Below, in pieces: positions 1 through 5,697 of a stretch of DNA of 32,650 nucleotides. The stretch is from the IMG/VR virus record IMGVR_UViG_3300023202_000131, positions 1-32,650 of that record, one strand, 5' to 3'. Position 1 is the first letter of the stretch; each line of letters starts with the position of its first letter. The position numbers were made by a program, and so were the translations under genes. This stretch comes from a virus. The notes beneath the pieces are model-generated. The model had not been told where the DNA came from, did no database searches, and was given only the letters and a program-made list of their open reading frames with translations.

Positions 1-26
1 CGAAAAGACTGGCCGACTCGCGAGGC

Positions 27-53
27 TTGACCCTAGGGGCCTGCATGTTAAAG
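27..53 (+). promoter_or_regulatory. possible tRNA promoter
   Basis: A TTGACC hexamer at 27-32 resembles a -35 box. An AT-richer stretch (ATGTTAAAG, 45-53) follows at roughly -10 distance, and then a GC-rich discriminator typical of stable-RNA promoters. It lies about 20 bases upstream of the tRNA-Lys half gene. The -10 match is poor, so this rests mainly on position. Confidence 0.3.
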
Positions 54-71
54 AGCCCCGGGCCTTACGTC

Positions 72-113
72 GGGCTGTTAGCTCAGTTGGTAGAGCAGCG
101 GACTTTTAATCCG
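72..113 (+). tRNA. 5' half of a tRNA-Lys(UUU) gene at the prophage junction
   Basis: The sequence follows a standard tRNA from the acceptor strand GGGCTGT (72-78) through the D arm (GCTC/GAGC around AGTTGGTA) to the anticodon stem and loop. The loop is C-TT-TT-AA (103-109), which places anticodon TTT at 105-107. The 3' side of the anticodon stem starts correctly (TCCG, 110-113) but the next base fails to pair with G98. No variable loop, T arm or matching 3' acceptor strand follows. The gene is therefore cut just past the anticodon loop, a common crossover point for tyrosine integrases. I infer that the left side is host DNA and that element DNA begins near 110-114. A functional copy would have to be rebuilt at the other junction, outside the window. 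Confidence 0.7.
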
Positions 114-359
114 ACGTACCCCTTCCCGCGCCTTGGTTTTCTCAGTGATTCCGCGACGGGCTGCGTCAGCAAGCGCCTCGAAGCGTCTGCAAACGCCCCT
201 TTTGAGACACGGAATGGGACACGGGCCTAGCCCGCCTCACTCAGCTATTCAAAGTCGTCCGGCACCCGCGTAGCAGGCGCTGCGATGGCAAGAACGACGT
301 CCTCTAGGCGACGCGCGACCGCACGAGCGCTTGGGGTGTTTCATAGGCTTCCTTCACGC
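114..359. other. junction-proximal non-coding DNA, candidate attachment-site arm region
   Basis: This stretch of about 250 bases lies between the truncated tRNA and the late-operon terminator, and I see no convincing gene in it. It holds three consecutive decamers beginning AAGCG/AAACG (171-200), a repeated GACACGG (206-212 and 218-224) and a small inverted repeat CGGGC-CTA-GCCCG (222-234). Short repeats beside a crossover site can be integrase arm sites, but no integrase is present to compare with and this reading is speculative. Confidence 0.35.
171..200. repeat. three tandem imperfect decamers
   Basis: AAGCGCCTCG, AAGCGTCTGC and AAACGCCCCT follow one another in exact 10-base register, sharing the pattern AA(G/A)CG(C/T)C. 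One helical turn of spacing would suit a protein-binding array. The array is short and could be chance in GC-rich DNA. Confidence 0.35.
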
Positions 360-402
360 AAAAAAAGCCCCCGCCCTCTGGCAGAACACAGAGAGCGGGG
401 GC
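360..402 (-). terminator. strong intrinsic terminator of the late operon
   Basis: Read on the minus strand, GCCCCCGCTCT (402-392) pairs with AGAGGGCGGGGGC (379-367) across a loop of about a dozen bases, and a run of seven T (366-360) follows directly. The stem has about ten pairs, nearly all G-C. It sits about 40 bases beyond the stop of the last minus-strand gene, as expected for the end of the late transcript. Confidence 0.93.
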
Positions 403-444
403 ACCCGTTGGAGGAGTGTCGAGGAGGGCCCCCGACGACATTGG

Positions 445-639
445 TTAGGAAGGGCTGAGCTTCCAGTCGATTCGGCGCATCACTTCTTCGAATTCGTCTT
501 CGCTCACGCCGTGCGCCTTTCGCCAGCCCTCGATCCAATGCAGGAGCGCGTCGGGGTCCCGAAGCAAGCGCATGAGCTCGGGCCAGGTTTTTTCGAGGTC
601 GCGGTGAAACTCGGCGGCGAGGTCGTTCGGTGTGCTCAT
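445..639 (-). CDS. small acidic protein of unknown function, last gene of the late operon
   Basis: A 64-aa protein that I do not recognise. It is mostly predicted helix, with acidic residues and several Trp (EKTWPEL, LLHWIEGWRKAHG, EEVMRRIDWKL). It has no membrane segment or signal peptide. Its ATG overlaps the stop of the preceding gene in an ATGA junction, so it is probably translated by coupling. Its place after the endolysin and before the terminator is where phages often keep a lysis accessory or an unrelated late passenger gene. Codon use and the coupling make it a likely real gene, but no function can be assigned. Confidence 0.7.
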   Translation of the reverse strand: MSTPNDLAAEFHRDLEKTWPELMRLLRDPDALLHWIEGWRKAHGVSEDEFEEVMRRIDWKLSPS

Positions 640-854
640 GGCTCATCGTCCTTCGGCGGCGGGCGTGACGTGCGGCGCAGTCCATAGGGCTCGTAGCGCC
701 ATTCCTCGAGGATGAAGCGCACCTCGCGCACCGTTTTCACAAGCCCTCGCGCAGTCAACCGGGTCGCCGCACGGGCTTGGTGGGACCGGGACAGCTCAGA
801 GAGGGAAGTTTCGAGGTCTTCGAGTTTTTGAAGGGCGCGGATGTAGTAGCTCAC
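636..854 (-). CDS. small basic helical protein of unknown function
   Basis: A 72-aa product starting at a GTG (MSYYIRALQKLEDL). The first 30 residues look like an amphipathic helix or short coiled coil, followed by a basic middle (TRLTARGLVKTVREVRF) and a Pro/Lys/Asp tail. It starts 11 bases after the amidase stop with a weak purine stretch (GAGAAG) upstream, and its own stop overlaps the next gene (ATGA). There is no membrane span. It could bind nucleic acid or be an endolysin accessory, but neither is shown by the sequence. Confidence 0.65.
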   Translation of the reverse strand: MSYYIRALQKLEDLETSLSELSRSHQARAATRLTARGLVKTVREVRFILEEWRYEPYGLRRTSRPPPKDDEP

Positions 855-865
855 GGGTGCGCTTC

Positions 866-1555
866 TCAGTACCCCGCACAGTCGAGCGCGTCAAAGAGCT
901 CGGTGCCGGGGTCGCTTTTCGGGCGGGACACGTGGAAGTGCCCAAGCACTCCCGAAAATGTGGCGAGCTCGGCCTTGGTGAGCTTGCGGCGGATGAGGCG
1001 TCTGTTTCCATTGCGGGGGATTCGGCGGCGGATGGCGGGGAGCACCGTCCGCAGCCCTTCGTCAAGCGCGAGGAAGGCTTTGAGCTGCCATGGCGTGAAC
1101 GCCGCAAATTGACGCAGCCGCCCGTTGAGCGTCGTCGTGTAGACGGGCCGGTCCCTTCCGGGGCGCGGAATGGCTTTCCCCGGCCGCCGGAAACCGTAGC
1201 AGGTGATTTCGGTGCCGACCGATCGCGGATTGACGTGACCCGCGTCAAAGGTATCGATTCGGGCGGGGTCCGCGAACTGCCAAACGACGCCCCACGAATC
1301 GATCAAGAACTCGACGCCAAGCCGTCGGCCCGTGAGCGTGCGGAACGTTTGCCGCGCCGTCCCTTCGCCCCCGGTGAAGTGGGCCACGTGAAGGTCGATT
1401 TTCTGCTTTTTGAAGCGGCGCCGCGCCCCCTTTCCTTCGATGAAGGTGAGGCCGTGGTCCTTCCAGGTGAGCACGGGAGCGGCGATTTCGATCCGCATGT
1501 CGGCCACGATGATGTCGCTCCCGTAGTGACCGGAGTCCGGGCAATAGTCTGTCAT
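866..1555 (-). CDS. endolysin, N-acetylmuramoyl-L-alanine amidase (amidase_2 type)
   Basis: A 229-aa cytoplasmic murein hydrolase expected to cut the bond between N-acetylmuramic acid and L-alanine at the end of infection. The zinc-site landmarks of T7-lysozyme/PGRP-type amidases appear in order: HVAHFTGG near residue 57, DAGHVNPRSVGTEI near residues 105-118, and GHFHVSRPKSDPG near residues 205-217, where the last His and the KSDPG signature complete the site. No signal peptide or cell-wall-binding domain is present, so release should depend on the holin. The start codon overlaps the stop of the upstream membrane gene (ATGA). The protein is somewhat longer than T7 lysozyme, with a basic Arg-rich stretch around residues 175-190. 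Confidence 0.92.
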   Translation of the reverse strand: MTDYCPDSGHYGSDIIVADMRIEIAAPVLTWKDHGLTFIEGKGARRRFKKQKIDLHVAHFTGGEGTARQTFRTLTGRRLGVEFLIDSWGVVWQFADPARIDTFDAGHVNPRSVGTEITCYGFRRPGKAIPRPGRDRPVYTTTLNGRLRQFAAFTPWQLKAFLALDEGLRTVLPAIRRRIPRNGNRRLIRRKLTKAELATFSGVLGHFHVSRPKSDPGTELFDALDCAGY

Positions 1556-1887
1556 CGTCGTCGCCGTAACTTCTGCGCGATGCCGTCGAGGTCTTTTTCG
1601 TGGCGGTTGAGCGTGGTGTCGATGAGCCGCATTCGCTCCGGGCTCACGTGCTGACAGTCGCGCTTGACGCGCTCCACTTCGGCCTGGATCTGCTTCCGTT
1701 CCGCTTCGCCCAAGTCAATCCGGTTTTTCTGGTCGAGCAGTACCCATACGAGAATGGCCACCAAGGCCGGACCTAGAAGAGCCGCGGTCCACCATACTCC
1801 TCTGCCAAAGTCCGCGGCGCTTCGGAACCGGTCGATGCCCGCGCGGATGGACGGGCTGACGCGGATGCTACGTTTGCTTTCCGCCAC
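1552..1887 (-). CDS. membrane protein with one span and a coiled coil, candidate inner-membrane spanin or holin partner
   Basis: A 111-aa product starting at GTG. About 30 residues precede a single hydrophobic segment (about 31-52: VWWTAALLGPALVAILVWVLL), which is followed by a charged, heptad-like helix (about 55-105) ending in a run of Arg. One span plus a periplasmic coiled coil is the layout of Rz-type inner-membrane spanins, although XhlA-like holin accessories look similar. It overlaps the upstream gene by 20 bases and the endolysin start by four, placing it in the lysis cassette. No lipobox-bearing Rz1 partner is seen in another frame. The lysis role is inferred from topology and position. 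Confidence 0.72.
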   Translation of the reverse strand: MAESKRSIRVSPSIRAGIDRFRSAADFGRGVWWTAALLGPALVAILVWVLLDQKNRIDLGEAERKQIQAEVERVKRDCQHVSPERMRLIDTTLNRHEKDLDGIAQKLRRRR

Positions 1888-2128
1888 GGCCGTACAGTGC
1901 TTGCAAGAGAAGTCGGTTTTCTGCTTCCACGGCCGCCAGTTGTTCCGCCAAGCGCGCAGCCCGGCGTTCGAGGAATTCGATTCGGTTTCGGGTTCGGTCC
2001 CGGGTGTCGTTCCGTCCTAGGACATACATGCGCTCGAGGTGGGTGCGGATGAAGCGCGTGAGCTCGTCCGGCACCGGGTAGCCGAGACGGTCGCGGATGG
2101 CGTCTTCCGAATCGTCGATGACGGTCAT
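1868..2128 (-). CDS. small coiled-coil protein of unknown function
   Basis: An 86-aa soluble protein. Residues 1-45 are acidic then mixed (DDSEDAIRDRLGYPVPDELTRFIRTHLERMY). Residues 48-78 are a strong heptad helix (RIEFLERRAARLAEQLAAVEAENRLLLQAL) that probably dimerises. It starts directly after the stop of the diguanylate cyclase gene (TGA-ATG), so the two are very likely co-translated. It could be a partner of the cyclase or an independent lysis-region gene. I do not recognise a family. Confidence 0.7.
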   Translation of the reverse strand: MTVIDDSEDAIRDRLGYPVPDELTRFIRTHLERMYVLGRNDTRDRTRNRIEFLERRAARLAEQLAAVEAENRLLLQALYGRGGKQT

Positions 2129-3136
2129 TCACTTTGGGTTCCCGGGGAAGTCGGATTCCAGCGGCGTGAGGCTTTCGGGCGGCGGCACGATGCTCGAGCT
2201 GTGCAGGAACTTGTTTTTGGTGGCGGAGTTTTTGGCCTTGATCAAGATGGGCGACGCCTTCCCGATAATCCCATGCAAGGTCGAAGCTTGGCTTGAGGAC
2301 CCGGATCCGAGTTGCACGATGGCGCCCGAGCAGGTCACCTCGGCGGTGCTTTCGTCGCCCGCGCTGTTGAGGTAGATGGGGCGGCTCATTCCGTCGCGCA
2401 GGCGCTGCATGATGGTGGTCGCTTCTCGCGCGTCCCGGCATGAGACGATGGCGATAAACTCGTCGCCCCCGACGCGTCCGCAGTCGTCGGTCAACCGGAG
2501 TCGTCGCCGCATCCGCTCGGCCGTCTTTCGGAGCACAAGGTCGCCCGCGGCTTGGCCCCATCGCGAATTCACCTCTTTGAAGTCGTCGAGGTCGATCAGC
2601 GCGGCGTAGACTTGGAGGCCGAGGCGGTCGCTGAGCGCGATGGCTTTGGGGATGGCCTCTTCGACGCCTCTGCGGTTCAGCAGGCCCGTGAGCGCGTCGA
2701 GTCGGGTCAGCGCCTCAAGCTTCTTTCGCTCCTCGATTTCGTCGGTCTTGTCGATCTGGAGGCCGAACGCGCGATCGTCGGCGACCTTGCCCCTCGATTC
2801 GACCGCGACCCAGTGCCCGTCACGGTGCCGGTAGCGCATGACGGCAAGGTAGATGCCTTTGGGGTCTGCCTTGGCCCGCTCGAGGCTTGCGTCGACGTTT
2901 TTTGAGTCGTCCGGATGCGCGATCGAGCGCCAGAACTTGGGCCCTTGCGGAATCTCGTCCGCCGAGAATCCAAACGTTTCGCAGAACTTTGGGCTTGCCC
3001 AGCTCAGCCCCTCGTTCGACAGGTCCCATATCCAGCATCCGTCAAACGCGGACTCGTAGAGCTCGAACGCATCCCATCCGATTAGTTCGATGAGCTCCTG
3101 CCTCAGTCTGTCGCTGGCTGCTTCGATCTGGTTCAT
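2129..3136 (-). CDS. PAS-GGDEF diguanylate cyclase encoded in the phage lysis operon
   Basis: A 335-aa soluble protein predicted to make cyclic di-GMP from two GTP. Residues about 28-135 form a PAS sensor domain (WIWDLS, FGFSADEI, HPDDSKN, RYRHRDGHWV). A short helical linker (EIEERKKLEALTRL) leads to the GGDEF domain, which opens with DALTGLLNRRG (147-157). The metal and guanine site is present (IDLDDFKEVN 181-190 with N190, and D199), the signature GGDEF is at 223-227, and an RLTD inhibitory site at 214-217 has the same spacing as in PleD. The last part, where ADxALYxAK is usual, is altered (GKASPILIKAKNSATKNKF), so activity needs testing. There is no membrane segment. Stop-start contacts on both sides (TAG-ATG upstream, TGA-ATG downstream) tie it into the operon. 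Catalytic activity and any effect on host motility or biofilm are inference. Confidence 0.93.
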   Translation of the reverse strand: MNQIEAASDRLRQELIELIGWDAFELYESAFDGCWIWDLSNEGLSWASPKFCETFGFSADEIPQGPKFWRSIAHPDDSKNVDASLERAKADPKGIYLAVMRYRHRDGHWVAVESRGKVADDRAFGLQIDKTDEIEERKKLEALTRLDALTGLLNRRGVEEAIPKAIALSDRLGLQVYAALIDLDDFKEVNSRWGQAAGDLVLRKTAERMRRRLRLTDDCGRVGGDEFIAIVSCRDAREATTIMQRLRDGMSRPIYLNSAGDESTAEVTCSGAIVQLGSGSSSQASTLHGIIGKASPILIKAKNSATKNKFLHSSSIVPPPESLTPLESDFPGNPK

Positions 3137-3601
3137 CTACACGTGCTCGCGGAACCATCGCCGCATTCGCTTCTTGGGCCACGTCCACGCGTATTCGCGC
3201 CAGAGCGCGTTGACGCAGCGCTCGATTTCCCGGCGGGGGTCGTAGGCCGCTCGGATGTTGACGAGCATCGCCTCACGCTCCCATCGCCAGCGGAACCAGG
3301 CGAGTCCGATCGGAAGCGGGAGCATCAGGTAGGTGAGCCAGAAGAGCACGTTCCACTTGCGCCATTGCGTCACGTGGACGCATTCATGCCGGATAAGAGT
3401 GACGTATCGGTACGGGTCGGCGACGGTCGTTGGGTACCAGATGGTGCGCCCGAGAGTGGTCCAGTAGTGAGTGACGAATCGCTTGTTGCCGACGACGCGA
3501 AGCAGGTGCCCGATGGCGCGCATGAAGCGGGAGCCGTCTTTGGGGCGAAGGCGCGCACCGTGCTCAGCGAGAATGGATTCGACGTCGAGAGAAGACGTCA
3601 C
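3137..3601 (-). CDS. HExxH metallopeptidase-like protein with a hydrophobic segment
   Basis: A 154-aa protein starting at GTG within a GTGA overlap with the upstream gene. It carries a zincin motif RHECVHVTQW with H72, E73 and H76. A hydrophobic stretch follows (about 84-105, VLFWLTYLMLPLPIGLAWF), then WEREAM, where a Glu near 108-110 could be the third zinc ligand. The spacing HExxH, aromatic/Tyr segment, E-x-EA resembles small phage and bacterial gluzincin-like proteins. The C-terminus is basic and Trp-rich. It may be a membrane-attached peptidase acting at lysis or on an envelope protein. Substrate and activity are unknown. Confidence 0.78.
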   Translation of the reverse strand: MTSSLDVESILAEHGARLRPKDGSRFMRAIGHLLRVVGNKRFVTHYWTTLGRTIWYPTTVADPYRYVTLIRHECVHVTQWRKWNVLFWLTYLMLPLPIGLAWFRWRWEREAMLVNIRAAYDPRREIERCVNALWREYAWTWPKKRMRRWFREHV

Positions 3602-4233
3602 AGAAACTGCCCCGCGGCGTATCCGGCTCCGCCGGCGGCGACGGCGGTCAAGACGATGGCGCCCACGCGTTTGAAGCGCTCGCGGCGGACCTGTCTCTTT
3701 AGCTCGTTCGACCGCTTCCGCTCCATGCTTGCCGCTTTCTTAAACAAGTCCGCTTGCTCGTCTCGATGGTGGAGGGCGACGCGAAGGGCGTCGATGGTCT
3801 GGTCGGACAGCTCGATGAGGTCCTGTTGACGGGCGATGGTGTCGTCCGCGGTGACGATGGTCTGTTCAAGGCTCCGGACGTAGGCGCGCATTTCGTCAAG
3901 CTCTTCTTCGGCTTCTTCGAAGGTCTGGGCCCGCGGCATTTGCGCGATGCGGCGTCGCTGCTTTTCGTTTTGGACGACGGCCGCGTCAAACTTCGCCTGG
4001 AGCACACGCACTTCTTCGGCCTTGACTTTGCGCTTGGCCTCGTTCGTGAAGGCGAGCGCGGCGGCTTCGTCTGCGCGTTTCGATTCGGCCATGGCCCGTT
4101 CTTTCACCAGCTCGATTTCAGCGCGGAGCATGCGGTCCTGGCGCCGGACCTGTGCGAGCTCGAAGAGCAGCCAGCCGATGGCGGCGGCGACCACGAAGGC
4201 CCCGACGACACCGAGCCAGCCTTTCCACGTCAT
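3598..4233 (-). CDS. two-ended membrane protein with a long coiled coil, candidate spanin
   Basis: A 211-aa product, taking the ATG at 4233 because it overlaps the stop of the holin-like gene (ATGA). An upstream in-frame start at 4374 would lie wholly inside that gene. Residues 6-26 are a membrane span (WLGVVGAFVVAAAIGWLLFEL). Residues 30-175 are an almost continuous charged helix with heptads. The C-terminus (about 188-211, VGAIVLTAVAAGGAGYAAGQFL) is a second Gly/Ala-rich hydrophobic segment. A long coiled coil with membrane segments at both ends could bridge inner and outer membranes like a spanin, although known u-spanins use a lipid anchor at the N-terminus. Function is inferred from topology and position. 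Confidence 0.75.
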   Translation of the reverse strand: MTWKGWLGVVGAFVVAAAIGWLLFELAQVRRQDRMLRAEIELVKERAMAESKRADEAAALAFTNEAKRKVKAEEVRVLQAKFDAAVVQNEKQRRRIAQMPRAQTFEEAEEELDEMRAYVRSLEQTIVTADDTIARQQDLIELSDQTIDALRVALHHRDEQADLFKKAASMERKRSNELKRQVRRERFKRVGAIVLTAVAAGGAGYAAGQFL

Positions 4234-4499
4234 GGCTTCGGAGGAGGTGACGACTTGACGGTTTTGACGACCACTTCCCCGGTCGGGCCTTGTCCGGGCC
4301 ACTTGAGGGTGCCGGGCTCGTCCGCACGGCGAAGGATGCCGAGACGGTAGAGCACGCCCTGAACGCTGGCCCACTTGGCGTCATCGGCCTTCGATGGCGT
4401 GGCGCCGATGACGAGTGACACGATGACGGACACGGCCGCGGCGATTTCCAAGATGAGCGTAAGTCCACCCCCGGTGAACCACTCGATGACCTTTTCCAT
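4230..4499 (-). CDS. small single-span membrane protein, probable holin
   Basis: An 89-aa protein starting at the ATG at 4499 (MEKVIEW), which has a good ribosome site (AAGGGGGAAGTA) in front and shares a base with the stop of the preceding micro-ORF (TAATG). A longer start at 4556 is less likely because it overlaps that micro-ORF. One hydrophobic segment (about 10-32, GGLTLILEIAAAVSVIVSLVIGA) is followed by TPSKADDAKWASV, the TP.KADD pattern seen after the last span of many small phage holins, then a cytoplasmic Pro/Lys tail. It lies first among the lysis genes. Holins of this kind open the inner membrane to release endolysin. Confidence 0.75.
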   Translation of the reverse strand: MEKVIEWFTGGGLTLILEIAAAVSVIVSLVIGATPSKADDAKWASVQGVLYRLGILRRADEPGTLKWPGQGPTGEVVVKTVKSSPPPKP

Positions 4500-4579
4500 T
4501 ACTTCCCCCTTTGTCGATACAGTCGCCATCGCCGAATGATTGGCAAGTGTTCCCACCAGGCGTGCGGCGTCATGTTCAT
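4499..4579 (-). CDS. 26-aa micro-ORF bridging the fibre and lysis modules
   Basis: ATG at 4579 sits in an ATGA overlap with the stop of the upstream 373-aa protein gene. The TAA at 4501-4499 shares one base with the ATG of the holin-like gene. The peptide is rich in Trp, Arg and His (MNMTPHAWWEHLP then IIRRWRLYRQRGK), amphipathic and strongly basic at the end. Coupling at both ends is hard to get by chance and argues that it is translated, perhaps to carry ribosomes into the holin gene or as a small chaperone-like or membrane-active peptide. I do not recognise it. Confidence 0.65.
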   Translation of the reverse strand: MNMTPHAWWEHLPIIRRWRLYRQRGK

Positions 4580-5697
4580 GCTCTTACCAAAAACCTTCGT
4601 CCGGGCGCCGGTCCTGCGCTTTGGGTGAAATCGATCACTTGCCAGTCAAACGTCCGGTCGATGAAGTTTGAGGCATCCTCGTAGTGGTCGAGCTGGAGCG
4701 TGGTCGCGTCCGTAATTTCGAGCGTTGCTCCCGCGCAGGCAGGCCAGTTGGAATTAATGGTGCCGTCGCAACGGCCCGATGCCACCGCTCCGGGGCTGCC
4801 TGTGTGCATCGCGATGGATGCCGACGTATTGACCGATGAGATCGCGATGTCCTCTGGCAACGTGGTCACGCTGCCCACGTTTGTGAGAATCGAGCCCCGT
4901 TGCACCGTTTCACCGTTCGCGAACTTGACCACCCACCCGCTCCAGTCGATCGCGTTCGAGTCGGCCAAATCGCGAGTGACTGTGACCGTGGTTGAGTCGG
5001 TAAGGTCAACGCCCACGATGGCAGCGCCAGGGTCAGCGGCGTCCGTCGCCGGGTGCGCCGCTTTCCACGAGCCAAACACCGCCGTGTTGGCTGGCGTGAC
5101 GGCAGTCACGGTGCCGGTGTTGCTGGTCACCGCCGCGCCAAGCTGAACGTCTACGGCTTCCGTTGTGAAGCCCCCGTTGATGGACTCGATCACGTAGTAG
5201 TTGCCGTCCATCGTGCCCTGTGGCGTGCCCGTGCGGTCGAGCGTGAGCTCGTCCACGTCGGTGAGGCGCGCCCGCAGTAAATGGTTTCCCGCGCCTTCCG
5301 TCCCGGTGCTTTGCATCGAGTACGCCAATGCATAGGTGTTGGCCAGCACGACGTTTTGACCGAGTGAGGCTGCGAGCGAGCCCGATCCGGATGCGACCTG
5401 AAACGTGCCTTGTTGAACGCGAACCTCGGCAGGGTTGTATTCGACCACATACACGAGCACGGACATTGACGAGTCCGTGTTGTCGCGCTCGACCACCAGG
5501 TCGCCAGACGTAAACCGGACGTTGAGCGCGTAGTTGTCAACATCTTGGAAATTGCTAGCAATGTCGCCAATGACGCGCTTTGAGACATACGGGACGCAGT
5601 TGGCCGTCGTTGGGCTCCCCGCAATGGCGACCTGCTCAAAGCCATCCCCGTCTGCAAGCGAAACCGTAACCGGCGTTATGGATGTGATCAGGCTCAT
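4576..5697 (-). CDS. beta-rich probable virion surface protein of unknown function
   Basis: A 373-aa protein with no signal peptide, rich in Thr, Val, Ser and Gly and almost without Lys, with alternating strand-like segments (VTVSLADGDGFEQVAIAG, TVTAVTPANTAVFGSWKAAH, TTVTVTRDLADSNAIDW). Residues about 30-150 resemble a compact phage fibre or decoration fold (NYALNVRFTSGDLVVERDN). The rest looks like serial beta domains ending in a short basic tail. It starts right after the stop of the lipoprotein gene (TAG-ATG) and its end overlaps the micro-ORF. Position after the fibre genes suggests a tail-fibre tip or accessory surface protein. No specific family is recognised. Confidence 0.75.
   Translation of the reverse strand: MSLITSITPVTVSLADGDGFEQVAIAGSPTTANCVPYVSKRVIGDIASNFQDVDNYALNVRFTSGDLVVERDNTDSSMSVLVYVVEYNPAEVRVQQGTFQVASGSGSLAASLGQNVVLANTYALAYSMQSTGTEGAGNHLLRARLTDVDELTLDRTGTPQGTMDGNYYVIESINGGFTTEAVDVQLGAAVTSNTGTVTAVTPANTAVFGSWKAAHPATDAADPGAAIVGVDLTDSTTVTVTRDLADSNAIDWSGWVVKFANGETVQRGSILTNVGSVTTLPEDIAISSVNTSASIAMHTGSPGAVASGRCDGTINSNWPACAGATLEITDATTLQLDHYEDASNFIDRTFDWQVIDFTQSAGPAPGRRFLVRA

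Noticed and set aside
72-400. Group I intron interrupting the tRNA-Lys anticodon region
   Set aside because: No 3' tRNA half (T arm with TTCGA and a matching ACAGCCC acceptor strand) was found downstream and no intron core elements are recognisable, so a prophage junction is the better reading.
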